A stretch of 64,000 bases of DNA from Casuarina equisetifolia (GCA_028551475.1 CM052356.1:11931884-11995883); one strand, 5' to 3'; positions 1 to 12,745 are shown, counted from the stretch's first letter. The notes: generated by a model not told the origin, from the letters alone. Made by a program: numbers and translations.

Positions 1-1600
1 TACAGATGGATAAGTCATGAACAAGAGAGGTTTTACTTGGACCAGAAGAAAAGAGGTCCTCGGCTAGTAGGAGGGAGAAAGGAAAGGTCAAGAGAGACGC
101 GGATAAGGCAAGCCACGTTAAGATCTGACGAAGAGAGATTACCAACGAAGGGGAACCTACGACGATTCCTGAAAGAATGCTGCCCGACTATGAATTTGCA
201 TAGAAAAGGTTCGCACCCTAAAATTTACATATGTTCTGCAAATGTTGTCTCTAGTTTCTGATATTTGTACCGTTCAGACTACCTTTTGCGTGCAATTCAC
301 TCCTTTCATTAGAGCTTCGACAAGGATAGAATGGGGGGGCATGATGCTCATGAGCAAAATTTTGACTCATAATCCTTGAATTATCAATTTGTCAAAAAAA
401 TCAAACGAGAAAAAAGGTTGAGATGACAAAAGAAAAATTAATTTACTCCAAGTATAACATATGATAATTTAGAGGTGTCTTTACAAATTACTGGTTATTT
501 GAGAAATAAAAGTAAATTTTTTTCAAAACATCACAGAAATAAAGGCGTATGAGATATGGTTACTATTTATTGACATAAAGAGCTGACATGTTCTATAAAA
601 AATACCTCCAAGTGATGTTTAAGGTGAAGGGAAAATGAAAAGGCGCAATCAAAGGGTTGAGTGGGAATAGGAGAAGGTGGGGTCTTAAGGAGGGTTAATT
701 GGTGAAAGGAGTCGACGAGTTCAAGCAAGGGATACCTCAAAAAAGCGAGGGACGTGTGGATAATCATGCATGAAATTGACAAAAACGAGAGATGTGGATA
801 AGAGAAAGAAAGAACTAGTTGGAAAATGATGAAAGAAAGTCAAGGAACGTCGAATTGAGGGTGGCAATGAGCAAGATTTGAGGGATAGGTTGCAAGATGA
901 TGGTGACAATGTTAAGTAGTGGGTGGAAAGGGTTTTCACCGACGGGGTTTGGGGGTGGGTGAAGGATTTTTTCTCTTTTTTTTGGGGGGAGGAAGAGGAG
1001 AAGATGTCTTTTGAGTTTTCTATTCTAAAGAAAGGCCCTTTGTGGGAGAAAAATACGAGAGATGGAATCCTTGAGATTTTGAAAGGAAATATTATTTTGC
1101 ATGAAAAGTTTTCATCAATTATTCTTATGAGTCATAAAATTTTCGAAAACCTACAGAAATCACTTTTAAACCATTAGAGAACTAGGAGAATCAAGAAACA
1201 TGACATGAGAATTAGTATGGATATCAATGAATAGAATAAAAAAGACCATCTGACTCAAATTAGTTAACAAAGGTATGTAATACAATAAGAATTTTAAAGG
1301 ATTTGTACGAATTTTTTAGAAATCTTCTACTCGTTTTTAAAATGATGATATTGTTTTTGATCATGTAGGTCTTAGGAGTTCTTCCAAAAATTAAGTTTTT
1401 TCCTACATTAATGTTGATCCTTGTCTTATATATTGATTATCCATGTGTTGTTGTTTTCATTTGTTATATGTTTGATTAGTCTCAAGAACGTAGTTATTCA
1501 ATACACAAGATATGAATCGCATTTCGGGTAGTCATGATTGCTTAGTCTTGAAGATTTAGCTATTGACATATACTCGTGTATATTGATATACATGCACGAA
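1..1600. other. Intergenic, no recognisable gene
   Basis: AT-rich DNA. An open stretch on the plus strand at 37-261 encodes a basic, Arg/Lys-rich 74-residue peptide. It lacks any motif I recognise and is not supported by splice signals or neighbouring frames. The stretch around 640-1000 is purine-rich on the plus strand. I see no gene, RNA gene or clear LTR here. Confidence 0.5.
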
Positions 1601-1609
1601 CATGTACGT

Positions 1610-3240
1610 TGTATTAGACCAGAGCCCAAAGTCTAGTCCCAATCAGAACCAAACCCATGGCCCATTTCCAGCACTCAACTTGCAAACACATCTTCGGAAG
1701 ATCCTGCCAAAAATGCTAAAGCTCCTATCAAACGAAAGTCACCAACTGCTCAAGTGAAAGCACCGCTCGCTGCCCAAGCACAGCCGATGGAAAACCACAT
1801 CAGTCCTCAATAGCATAGGCAATCAGTTATATCGGCTTCCTTTATTAAGTTTCAGATTGAAAACTATTGTGTTGAGTTACGATAATACAAGACAGAAATT
1901 TCTCCATTCTCTTTTCTCCTCTCTGTTTTTTGCATCTTCTTTGTTCTAAGCCTAGACTATCCTAATTGGCAAACTATTAGATATTGGGCTGTTTTCTATT
2001 TCCTATTTCTTGTATATTGAGCCTTGGCCCATTTGGTTCGTATACGCTTTTCTTGCTTTATGGTCTGTACAAAGAGAATTAGGGCACAGTTTGTATTTTT
2101 CAACATGTGCATATACAAGTTGCTTCATTCTTTAGCCTTCAGGCAATAATCTCATGTGTTCATCGCTTGCTTTGTGATTCCATTGCCTCCAGTGAAATCA
2201 ATTTCCTATTTACTAAGACAAACTCAATTTTATTAGTTCCTTTCTAGCATTAGAGCCACCAAGTGTGAGCTTTTAAGGTCCTCATTGCATCAATGTCCAC
2301 ATCCACTTGAACCAACCGTTCTTGAATCCACCAACGACTCCACTTCAAATCCTCCCGCTTCCACAAATTCTCCTCTAACTGACAGTTCTTCTTCAAGCAC
2401 TCCTCCTCTGCCACTGCACCCCACGTTGGGAGTCAAACATGAAGGACCAAATTAGATTATGTGGAAAACCAGACTGTTTTCCTTTCTTCAAACTAGTCTT
2501 CTTCTCCCTAGAGTTGCAGAAACATTACCTTGCCTGCCCCTCTTACAATCTGGAAAAGGCAACAAGATGGTTTAACCCACAATATACCAAACCTAGCACG
2601 TGAGCAGTGGTGAAGTAGGGATCAAATTGCCCTTGCATGGATCCAAAGTATCTCATCAAATGCAATCATTCAGCATTAGCTGTGGTTTTGGCTGCATTAG
2701 CTGTTTCTTCTGAAATTCAGTCAAAAGCTCAAGCTAGGTCCCTCCACATGCGACTTCAAATGTAAGGAAAGGTGCCTCCTTTGTGACTAAATTTCTCAAC
2801 CAAAACGACACGATCGCTGACCAACTGTAGGTCGTCAATGAACCCCTCTCCAAAAATGAGTAGTTGACGCTCGTTTTTCGTTGGCTAGGTCTACTTAACA
2901 CTTGGGGTTGTTCTCTCTATCCAGTGTCATCTGAATCGATCGATCATGATAAGCTGCAACCGCTGCTTCTCCAGTAGCACAAGACTCGATAGCATCACCC
3001 CTCCTGCTACGTTTGTCGCCCAAGATCTAGAACCCTTCAACAAAATTGGGCAGTTAAAAGAAAAAATAGAACCCTCGAATAGATGGCTAAGACTATGCTA
3101 ATAAAAAATACTTTATCCAAATATTTTTGGGACGAGGTGATCAATACAACTTGTCACATTCTAAATCAAGTATTAATTAGAGACTCAACTAAGAAAACGC
3201 CATATGAGATACTCAACAATAAGAAAGAAAAACCCGCCCG
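1610..3240 (+). mobile_element. Ty1/copia remnant: LTR-like tail, gag and integrase fragment
   Basis: The stretch at about 1610-2245 has the feel of a copia 5' LTR. It is followed by a degenerate primer-binding-like sequence near 2248 (attagagcc, compare the tRNA-Met complement TGGTATCAGAGCC). From about 2430 to 2930 the plus strand reads in pieces like a copia gag (UBN2) region, with several stops and frame changes. At about 3088-3235 a short reading matches the late copia integrase core: a K/R-T-M-L start, then FW-E, a run of hydrophobics ending in LN, and a KTPYE motif. Internal order is compressed, since protease and most of integrase are missing, so this is a deleted copy. Boundaries are approximate; the integrase piece is the surest part. 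Confidence 0.55.
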
Positions 3241-4149
3241 ATGAAAAAAAACATTTTCAAACCCAAACACCAAATCCTCGTTTCAGCCACCCTATGGCGA
3301 CGATGTCTGGGCCCCCCGCATCAATGAAGGGCAGGCCACACTCGCTGTTGGCCTGAGGTCGGCTAGCGGGGATTGTGCCCTAATCTAATAGGCTTCCCAG
3401 GCTCAACAACAAACCTTTTGGGCCGGTTCTCAGCGTGCTTAGATCTAACCCTTGACGGCGCCATCTATTGCTGTTTCTAGCAATCATTCGGGCCAAATCA
3501 GCCTGGATCTGGACAAATCTAGACTTTTGAAAACCAGTCTTGTTCGGAGGAATGCAGATCTACCTCTGACGACATTCAACCCTTGTCCTCTTCCACTATA
3601 AGTAATGTCCCTGTCACACATTTAGACCCCCAAACAGATCTCCTGTGTATCTGCCTTACAAATAGGCCACAACGCTCACTTCCGCCACCTTAACCCCTCA
3701 TTCCCCTCTCTCCAATTAAAAACAAAACAAAACGATGTGTCAAGGGTGGGAAGCCAGAATTCTACATATCTCCTTCTGAGTATCGACATGCTACATAGTT
3801 TTATTAGTTCGTGCTCTTGGGGAAATTTCAGCCAACTTGCCCTCTAATGGATTCCTTTCGGTAGCATGTAAACTCATCATGGGATTTAGCTCAACCTGCT
3901 ATAGTAGGTCTAATGGATCAATGCTGCATTTGGATTCATCTTTCTTTGGAAGTGGATCTTATCATAGCATGGTCCCTCGAGTCCCAAGTATTTTAAAAGC
4001 ACCGTTTTATCCATGCCAAGTGATCTTAGGAGCTGAACAAGTGCAGGCAACCTAAATAGGCAACGGTGTGGCTTCGACTACTAAGTCTACCTCTATCCTT
4101 ACTCAATCCTTCTCTTTGAGAAGCATTAGTGACTCTCTAGATAAATTTT

Positions 4150-4320
4150 TAAAAGCAAATGTTTATATATTCTTTTTGGAAAACTATATGTTTGCACGAA
4201 TCTATGTAGAGATGGATTTGTCAAAGCCTTTGCCAGCTAAGATTTATTTTAATGCCTTTGAGGAGACTAGGAAATAGCAAAAAATTGTTTGTGAAATGAA
4301 TAAAAGACACGAGATGTTTA
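4150..4320 (+). pseudogene. DUF4283-like fragment (LINE/zinc-knuckle ORF1-type)
   Basis: A short plus-strand reading contains an ARIYVEMDLSKPLP-type string. It resembles the conserved R-x-C-V-E-x-D-L-x-K-P-L-P motif of DUF4283 proteins found in plant LINE-associated ORFs. It is interrupted by a stop at 4275-4277 and no reverse transcriptase follows, so it is at most a relic. The assignment rests on one motif only. Confidence 0.3.
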
Positions 4321-4561
4321 TTTGTAAAAATTAAAAAAAAAAAATTGTACAGGTAGGAGAAGTGGAAAGCAATGAATGAAGAAAAAGACACAAGTTCAAG
4401 TGCCTTGGAATTCTATGGTATGGCAAAAAAAGAATAAAGAATCATTTTCCATGGCCTTGGTTGTTGTTCCCATTATAGATTCCTATCTTATATCAAAACG
4501 AGGGGCAGTACAAGTCAAAGAAGTCCCAAAGTAGAAGGGAGTTGACAGCCTTTACATTAAC

Positions 4562-4700
4562 GAAGATGGGGACAAAGTGATTTTTGATAAATCCCTTCAA
4601 GAGGTTTAGGCTGAAACAAAGCCATACTTGATCAAATTGAAGATGGGGACGAAATGATAGTTGATAAATCCCTTCAAGCGGTTCGGGTTGAAACAAAGAA
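4562..4700. repeat. Two tandem diverged ~77-bp repeats
   Basis: The units start with gaagatggggac at 4562 and again at 4639, and share the following 'gataaatcccttcaag' and 'ggtt-ggttgaaacaaag' segments. A third, more decayed partial copy with 'aagaggttcgggttgaaa' lies at about 5052-5110. No coding function is apparent. Confidence 0.6.
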
Positions 4701-5584
4701 TGTGTTTGCCATTCTGGATAAAAGATTGAAGGTGAGCCTCCTCTGGACAACGAAGGAGAAGACAATCTCGTGTTCTGGTCGAAAGCATGGTCGAGAACAT
4801 TGTTAGGTTATATAAATAGATATTTTTGATAATGATGCAATGAGTATGATGACAATCCGATTAACATAATAATTATTAATTTAAGTGCTACATGACATGA
4901 TATTAATATTATGCTTGTTGGAGAAACTGTGATTTCCATGACTTTATGTCTATGTATAAGAAATATTCTTCATGGCTAAGAATAAATGTATTTATGGGAA
5001 TATCACATTTATGGCGATATGGAAATAATTGTTGAAGTATTTTATATTGCCTTTTAAGAGGTTCGGGTTGAAATGAAGAATGATTTTTCCTCTTAATCAA
5101 ATTGAAGATGAGCCTCTTACATATAAAGAAGAAGAAGTGCTGTGGACATATCCAATGTTCCATCCAAAGCCAACCTAATGAAATGGATTAATTGTTGCTA
5201 ATTCTTACGTCCAAGAATTAAGGCCATAATGTCTTCTATTGGGTCTAAACCCAATCAACACCACCACAACATGGACTTGTTGGACTTGTTGGAATTGTTG
5301 GAATGAGCCCACACACAATTGGGTTTGGAGACCATGGACAACCCCTTCAGGGCCTTGTAGGATCTATTGCTAGACATAACAATTAGATGCCTTTCATGGG
5401 CTTCATGACCTAACCCATGGGATAGATGGGTCCATAACCAGCACACATGATGATGCCTATGCCCAATAGCCATATGGGGTGCCGCAAGGCCATATGCTTG
5501 GTTCTGTTAGAGCACCTATAGAGGATGTTTGTAGGCCACAACTTGAATCCTCCACTCGAGTTGCTCGAGCACTTCATAGTGACC

Positions 5585-5885
5585 ACTCTTTTAGCTCCAC
5601 ATTTGAAATTTAAATATCCTTGGGATATTGATTCAGGTGCAAGTAACCATGTTACATGCAATTTAAATTCTCCATACACTCAATATTCATCCCCATTACA
5701 GTCATTTCCTATTAAGTTGCCTGATAATAGAATTGTTTATGCTACTCACATTGGACATGCACAACCCATGCAATCACTTCATTTAAATAATGTCATTTTT
5801 GTGTCCTATCTTAAATTTAATCTATTATTAGTTAAAAAGATAATATCTTACTACAATGGCACTGTTATGTTTTTTCGATACCTTT
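5585..5885 (+). pseudogene. copia protease fragment
   Basis: The open reading contains the aspartic-protease signature D-S-G-A-S-x-H at about 5630-5655. It is followed by the usual copia sequence with a PDN(R)I turn and a FNLL-V-K segment that ends the protease domain. The frame ends at 5897 just where the gag-pre-integrase motif would follow. It is part of the degenerate copia element on the plus strand. Confidence 0.8.
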
Positions 5886-6199
5886 TGCATCTTTCATGAC
5901 CATTCGATTGGGTGAGCGATCGAACTGGGTGGAGTTGAACAAGGACTGTATTTTTTGCAACCTACCCTTGTAGACTTACCTAGTTGTCTTGATCATGTTT
6001 TGTACACTGTCCATTCTCTTTTGTCATGTATGAATGTGAACAGTTTAAATAGTTCATGTAACCCAAATCTTAATGATAATTACATTTTTATAGCATTGTT
6101 GCCTTAGTCATAATTCTTAAAAATCCTTTTTTATGCATGGAAAGCAAGTGTAATGCCTTAAATATTTTTCATGTTTAGTATGTCCATTGGCAAAATAGA

Positions 6200-6970
6200 C
6201 TAGTTCTTTTTTTTTTTTTTTCACAACATTAAACTATTATTCATGCGATATTTGACCTTATACATATGGACATGTAGGGACCACATAGGGAGCTAAATCA
6301 TGATGAATCATAATAGTTTTTTACTATCATTAATGATTTTTCACGTGTGATTTGAATGTTTCTTTTACGTTCTAAGGATCAAGTATTTGTCATTGCTTAA
6401 TCCTTTATACATATAATTGAAACACAGTATGGTGCCAAAGTCAAATGCATTCGTTTGAACAATGACACTAAATTTTTTTTCACTTGCTTGTACTTCCTTT
6501 ATGGCTTCACGTGATATTATCCATGAAACCTCATGTGTGTACACTCCCCAAAAAAATGGGGTATGGAATGCAAATATCAACACTTGCTTGATGTGGCACA
6601 TGCCTTGATGTTTCAAGTAGAGATCCCCAAACATTTTTAGGGGGTGTGCATCTAGACAAAAACATATCTTATTAACCGTCTACCAAGTGTGACACTTTGA
6701 AATTGGTCCCCTTATAAGTTTTTTTTATGGTAAGCCACCATCGTTAGATCACTTGAAAGTTTTTGGATGTTGATGCTATGCCACTGTATTATGTCCTAGG
6801 GACAAGTTCACATCGAGGGCCATCCCTTGTATATTTTTGGGTTAACATTCTTGACAGAAGGGTTACTAAGTCTATGATCTCAATAGTGGGAAAATATTTG
6901 TGAGTCAAGACATTGTATTCTATAAGTACAAATTCCCTTTTGTAGTAGATCACCCTGAACCTAGTGTACT
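6200..6970 (+). pseudogene. copia integrase (decayed)
   Basis: Successive frames give the integrase core: D-L-I-H-M-D then GP near 6252-6285, FFTIINDFSR near 6320-6350, a YTPQKNGV motif near 6540-6562, and KPPS-DHLKVFGC at 6735-6775. The 3' segment with a K-GY-VYDL-pattern and FVSQDIVFY follows at about 6860-6925. Stops occur between and within these pieces. The order and spacing fit copia integrase (rve domain plus C-terminal part), inactivated by point mutations and indels. Confidence 0.75.
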
Positions 6971-7329
6971 AGCTCAATCCTTAGATTAGGCAGTGCCCAT
7001 TCTAGATCTTGTTCAAGTGTGTGATCCAACTTTGATCACACCCCCATAACCAGACGTTGTTCTTAACCCTATCATTACTTCAACTCTTAAACAGCATGTC
7101 GAATCTTCTTTGGATCTCTTTATAGCTTCACAACCACAAATAGATCCTCCACCAGAAGCCCTTTGACGGTTATCTAGACCTACATGGCCTCCCATTTGGA
7201 CTGCCAACTATTTGTGTTCGACCACCTCCATAGGGTCGAACACCCAATATCTTATCTTAAACCATCTTTCATTCAACCTTTTTGTCCCACATTATCAACA
7301 TTACCTAGCATCCATTTATGCTATCATGA

Positions 7330-8060
7330 ACCAAAATCCTATCATTAGGCACTTAAGAACAATAATTGGATTAAGGCTATAGATTGCGAGTTGATGGCCT
7401 TTGAGGCCAATTACATGTGGATGTTGTTAAACTTTTACTTGGTCTAGAGCCATAGGATGTAAGTGGGTTTACAAAGTGAAATACCATACAGATGGGATAA
7501 TCGAGAGATACAAGGCTAGGCTAGTAGCTAAAGGGTACATACAAAGAGAGGGGATTGATTATGATGATACCTACTCACTTGTGTTAAATCAATGATAGTG
7601 AATTTGGTGATTAGTTTACCTACTGTCAAAGGATTGGATATGCATTAGTTGGATGTGCAGAATGCCTTTTTACATGGCAATTTGATAGATGAGGTTTACA
7701 TGCAATTGCCTTAAGGTTTTCCTCTTTAGGGGGAGCAGAGTGTATGCTGCCTACGCAAATTTTTATATGGTCTGAAGCAAGCTTCTAGACAATGGTATGC
7801 GAAATTTACAAAGGCGCTCCTCAAGCTCGAACTTTGGCAATCAAGATATGACTATGCCTTGTTCACCAAGCATACTAGAGGTACCTTCATCATATTACTT
7901 TTCTATGTTAATGACATTTTTATCACAGGGAATAAGACTTCCACAATTGTGGAATTTAAATATCATTTACATTTGGTGTTTCATATAAAAGATCTAGGAC
8001 AATGCAAGTATTTCTTGAGTACTAAGATTGCTAGATCACCTAATGGCATTTACCTTAGTT
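7330..8060 (+). pseudogene. copia reverse transcriptase (decayed, YVND box)
   Basis: Reading begins with NNNWIKA at about 7360, followed by CKWVYKVKY at 7457-7485, ARLVAKGY at 7515-7540 and QLDVQNAFLHG-type sequence at 7648-7680. At about 7899-7910 the catalytic box reads YVND instead of YVDD, so one catalytic Asp is replaced by Asn. Additional stops and a frame change around 7600 and 7790 show the gene is not functional. Confidence 0.8.
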
Positions 8061-8199
8061 AATGTAAGTACGCTTTAGAGTTAGTTTTAGAGGCTAGGCT
8101 TGCAGGTTCAAAGCTAGCTGTTACACCTAGGGAACTAGGATTGAAGCTAATGACAATAAAGTATGACGAAGGAGATCTTGATAGAAAGGATGAGCCACT

Positions 8200-8800
8200 C
8201 CTTGAGGATAAAGCCTAATCAAAGAATGATTAGGAGATTATTGTACTTGACTCATACTAGACTAGACATCAGTTTTGCAATCCAAAATCTCAGTCAATTT
8301 ACACATGTTTTGAAACAATCACACATGAATGTTGCCTTATGAGTATTATGATATATTAAAGGCATACCATGTTTGGGTGTTTTCTTCTCATCTTCCTCTA
8401 AATTAGAGCTCATTGCATTTTGAGATTCTAATTATGCAAGTTGTCCCATGTCACATAAGTGTGTGACTAGATACTACATTAGGCTAGGAGACTTGTATCA
8501 TGGTCACCAAAGAAACAACTGACAATCTCGAGATCTTCAATTGTGTTAAAGTATAAGGCCATGGGTTATATAGTCTACGAGATCATTTGGCTTCTAGGAT
8601 TATTTCAAGACCATGGAGTCCCTTGTCCAGTATCATTGTATTCTGATAATGAAGCAGCTTTGCATGTTGTAAAGAATCCAACCCTCCATAAGAGAACTAA
8701 GCACATTAAAGTGAATTGTCATTTCATATGAGAAAAGTTAGAATGAGGGATCATCAAAACACCATATGTGAACATGCGGGAACAACCTGCGGATTTATTT
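8200..8800 (+). pseudogene. copia RNase H (decayed)
   Basis: Plus-strand readings include a RRLLYLTHTRLDIS-like stretch at 8228-8275 and a 62-codon open stretch at 8543-8731. The latter has the RNase H features YSDNEAALH (about 8640-8665) and HKRTKHI (about 8690-8710), followed after one stop by an ADLFTKAL-type tail at 8788-8812. This is the normal 3' end of copia pol. Confidence 0.8.
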
Positions 8801-8888
8801 ACCAAAGCATTATGTAGCCTATAACACCAACATTTACTATCCAAGCTTGGAATGTTAGATTTATTTCAACCTCTAACTTGAGAGGGAG

Positions 8889-9117
8889 TGTTAAAATGTG
8901 ATGTTTGTGGGCCTTAGTCTTAGTTGTATTTCGTTTGTATTTAAGGCCAAGGCCATCACACGGGTTAGGCCTGTTTAGGTAGTTTTGTTTTGATATTTGC
9001 GTTGTAAAGCACATTATTCATATTGGTAATGTGAATAGAAACCCTCGCTGTGAGCGATTCCAAAGACGTGTGCCTTCATGCGTTGTTTGCTACTCCGCTG
9101 TAAGTTTCTTTATTTAC
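8889..9117 (+). repeat. Probable copia 3' LTR
   Basis: It starts TGTTAAAATG immediately after a purine-rich tract that follows the RNase H tail. The downstream end is not defined, because no second copy was found within the window to align against. Treat the right edge as a guess. Confidence 0.4.
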
Positions 9118-10440
9118 TACTGAAGTAAAATACATTAAAACGGGTAATTGTTGTACCAAATGGTCATAATGAAACAAATAGAATACGAAGGAGCACACTC
9201 TCTCTTTATTCCATTAAAATGTGATAATACTAGCCTTATAAACCTCACTCCAAACCCTATCTAACACTCGTGTGCCAAACGCAAAGATATTCAACATTAC
9301 GTCATATGTCATCGTACCACAAAAGGAGAGAATGCATCAGTACTAACTCAGTCGCCTCATATCTCTACAAAGCATCACCCAAATAGAAAATTCAAACATT
9401 ATATAAGGTGCTTGGAATGTGTTCATTTGAAAATCTCACGTAAGATCAAAATTATAATTTCGTCATGCCTTGTATTTGCCTCCGATCGTGTTATTCATGC
9501 TTAGAATTGCCTAACACCATTACTGCCCTTGGCATTGCTTCTGCTCTGTTCTTCGCTGCGTTGTTCCTTTTATTGCCTTACTACGTTCTCTGCGTTATCC
9601 TTTCAGGATTTGTTTCCCCATGCTATCTGTCAAGGGGGAGTCTCACAGTTGCATCTGTCACAAAGAAAGAAGAAAGAGAGCATGGAATTTGGGAACCTTT
9701 GTGTATTTGATATTGAGAAAAGATGTACATAAGATATCCCTTTATAATGTAAGGATATACAAAGATGAAAAAATACAAATAAAGAAATAAAAGAATACAA
9801 ATAATTCCTTAACAATTACGTCACCAAGGGTAAAGAATAATAATCAATATAGGGAATATAATCACATATCTCCAACAGCATCCTATAGACTTAGGGGGAG
9901 TTTCCTTCTCCGATTTTGTTCCCCTTGTTCTCACTTCGTAAGTGCCTCTGCCCTTGCTGTAACCCACAGCTGCAGTCGCCGTTCATGCTTTTGCACTTGT
10001 TGCACTTTGTTGAACTTGCTCTAAATGTACTTGCTGAGCTCACTGACTTTACTCTTAAATGTGCTCCCTGTGCTTGCTTGCTTGCTGCACCTGATGTATG
10101 TATTACCTCTGTCCCTCCGTCAATTGTGCCAAAAAGAGGGAGATTATTATGTAAGCTTTTCCTCTCACTAGGCATGGCTTATGGACTTTCTTTTTTAGTA
10201 TGTTTGTTCTGGGTAGCATGTTTATATTTCTGGAAGGTATTGTACATACTTATATTTTTTGTATGGACAGTCAAAAGTAGTTCGGTTACGCTTCTTGAAA
10301 CCTATAATATGGTTGCAATTCTTTTCAGAGAGCTTTCAAAAGCTAGCAAGAGATGTTCTGTTACCATGAGAAAAGGGTGGAATGTTGTTAGGCATTCATT
10401 GGTGCCAACAAATGTTCACAAAACTCCTTAAACACAAATT
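9118..10440. other. Non-coding stretch with copia-tail (polypurine) motifs
   Basis: Three purine tracts of the kind that end plant copia elements occur: tcaagggggagtc near 9629-9641, cttagggggagtt near 9890-9902, and ccaaaaagagggagatt near 10129-10145. The last lies in a reading resembling the end of a copia pol (isolated P-x-I-V/C-P-K-R-G-R). A 171-codon open stretch at 9916-10431 runs straight through this sequence and shows no domain. It is more likely chance, since it is Cys/Leu-rich and without homologous features. Confidence 0.3.
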
Positions 10441-11990
10441 TATGGAGTTCCAACATTAAATCAAATATAATATAGCATGTCTTAAAAATGTGATGATGAA
10501 AGCATATGTTAATTAAAAGTTGACATGTGAATATGAAAGTGACTCAAAAGACATTTCTAGATCAACCTAACCTTATATACGCTTCAATTTATATGCACAT
10601 ATATGCGTTCAACGGAGTTTAAGATGTCACTCATTATGACAAAACGATGATGAGTTTCTGTCTATACTTGATGAGGTCTTAACAAGTATAAGTAATGAAT
10701 TTTTCTTACTGAACAAGCTAGTACATATTTATACATATTTATTTGGAAATCTAAAAATAATGAAACAATCTTTAGAAAATTTAGATTTTATGGTAACTAA
10801 TATCTTTTGATTAGTTACACATTAAGGAAGCTTATTTAACCTATTTACAAGCATTCAACCTGGTAAACGTGTTTTTGGAAATCAAACTATTTGAGCCTAA
10901 AAGTTTTTCCAATTTCCATAGTAATTCCTTGTTAGGATCCTTACATTCTACATACACTTCAGAAATATAATCCACCTTTTGATAAGAATTATCCATTTAC
11001 CTCCCAACTTGTTTTTAAAACTAGCCTTCCTGTTTGTTAGGAATCTGCACACCGTTTTCTACTAAAAATTTTCAATAAATTTGGTAGTATTTTTAATAAA
11101 TATTTTTTATTCACTTAAAGTAAAACTTTTCAACATTGTTATATCCCAATCCCATCTCTTGTCCTATTTTCGACTACAATTTCTAATTCTATATTATCAA
11201 AATTTAAATGTACAATCCAACAAAATTTTCACACCTTTTTGTTAAATAACCAACAAAACTAGTTTAAAAATACACCTAAGCCAACCTTTTAAGTGAGGTC
11301 ATAGTTGGGGTTACTTAACCATCACTGCTAAGCATATGATTTGGTTATACCTTTACAGTTGACCAATTGGCAATGACGATTACTTATGACGCAAATGCCA
11401 TAGTTGATTTTCGCACAACTACGATCAAGACTTTGGTCAAGCTATTGTTGTTGGGATTTACAAGATCTTTCTCACAGTATAGAATGCCTGAGTGACAGCA
11501 AACCAAAAGATTTAAGTTGGCATGAGGCTTGTGTGATGGCTTGGTCACCCAGGCCCCCCATCCAAATTGCCCAGTTACCTTTCCTTGCCATTTGTTTTTT
11601 AATAAATCTTTTAGAATTCCTCACGAAAAAATATTCTTTATTTAGCAAAGTGATGAACAGAAGTTTCAGATTTAGAGTCTATGAACTCTGGTGTTCAATT
11701 TATAAAATCAAGAGTTATCATCTAAAAATCAAAATTGAGCAGAACACTGAAAGATAAGTTCCAATAGATGATACGATGAAAATTGAACTTCATCGAAAGA
11801 TGAGATTTCACCCTTCCACTCAGGTTTCTAAGTAGTACTTAAAGTGTCAAAGTGCGACATTTACAAAGGAATCGACAGCAGTTAGGCATCCCTGTCAGCA
11901 AATGAAGCTTTCTCCAAATAAAAGTAAGAACATACGTTCCGGACATTAGTAGACTCTTATACTATGGCCTTCTATGCATGCTAGGAATCT
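10440..11990. other. AT-rich intergenic DNA, no gene seen
   Basis: I see no conserved motif, splice structure or RNA gene. An open stretch at 11404-11757 has no recognisable feature and is treated as chance. Confidence 0.5.
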
Positions 11991-12002
11991 AAACTCAATA
12001 TG

Positions 12003-12110
12003 CATTTTTATTTTTATTTTTATATGCATGCACCTAACTTATACACCCAATATCAAACTTAGGACCTCTTGGTCCCAAGCCCTATTAACTTACCACTGAT
12101 CTAACAAGTG
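12003..12110 (-). mobile_element. tRNA-derived SINE candidate
   Basis: On the minus strand the sequence has a box-A-like TTAGATCAGTGGTAAG (within 12089-12107) and a degenerate box-B-like AAGTTTGATATT (within 12046-12060). A tail of AAAAAT-type repeats follows at about 12005-12025. An internal pol III promoter with an A-rich 3' tail is the architecture of plant SINEs. The box B is off consensus (GGTTCGANNCC), so this is an old or doubtful copy. Confidence 0.4.
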
Positions 12111-12745
12111 ATTGACCGTTCTTCTCATACTCCAGTAGAGATTCGCCAGTTTAATTATCCCAAGGCCAGGTTTTAAGACTAATTAAAGCATTCGGTTCTT
12201 TACAAAGTACGAAGTACAAGAAGACTAAAAAGTAGCTATGTAGAACTTATCTAAAAGACAAAGGAAACAATCGAATACCCATTATGGTATGCCTTTTTAA
12301 TCTTAAGATGGTTTACTTTTTGCTTTTTAAGAATGCTCCTTTTTTTTAGACAGGACTAGAGAAGTTACTCTTCAAATATTCAAAACTGGCAAATTCCGTA
12401 GTTGAAAGAATCAATAATAAGGGAACTATTAAGCTGAAGAGAAGGAACCTTTTCTCAAGTGTAAATTCCCAATAAAGGATAAGTGTAAGTTCTATTTTAA
12501 TCGTTTAATCAAATATACATATCAAATTGAGCTTGGAATCTCAATCTCCGTTTCTGAAGCATGACACTGTAGGATTCAATGTTAAGTGTTCCATACAACC
12601 AGCACACAGACAGATTGTCTCCAGACATCAATGCTGAAGTCAAAAGATACATTGGGAGAAAATTAATCACTACATGACCTTTCTATGGAACCTGGAATTT
12701 TTTACGCTGCTCACTGAGAACTCTATAAGGGGCAACTTTGATGTA

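Larger units (their letters stand above)
5190..9117 (+). mobile_element. Degenerate Ty1/copia retrotransposon (gag tail, PR, INT, RT, RNase H)
   Basis: Plus-strand readings appear in the canonical copia order. Protease is at about 5620-5880 (DSGASNHVT), then a gag-pre-integrase scrap near 5900, integrase at 6200-6970, reverse transcriptase at 7330-8060 and RNase H at 8200-8800. Almost every domain has stops and frameshifts, so the copy is dead. A purine-rich stretch (gagagggag) at 8879-8887 directly precedes TGTTAAAATG at 8889, a plausible polypurine tract and 3' LTR start. I could not find a matching 5' LTR, so the left boundary is unknown; 5190 is where copia-like reading begins to be plausible. 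Confidence 0.85.

Noticed and set aside
9916..10431. 171-codon plus-strand frame
   Set aside because: Cys/Leu-rich reading that crosses a copia-tail polypurine motif. No domain, promoter or splice support.
11404..11757. 117-codon plus-strand frame
   Set aside because: No motif, in AT-rich intergenic DNA; consistent with chance.
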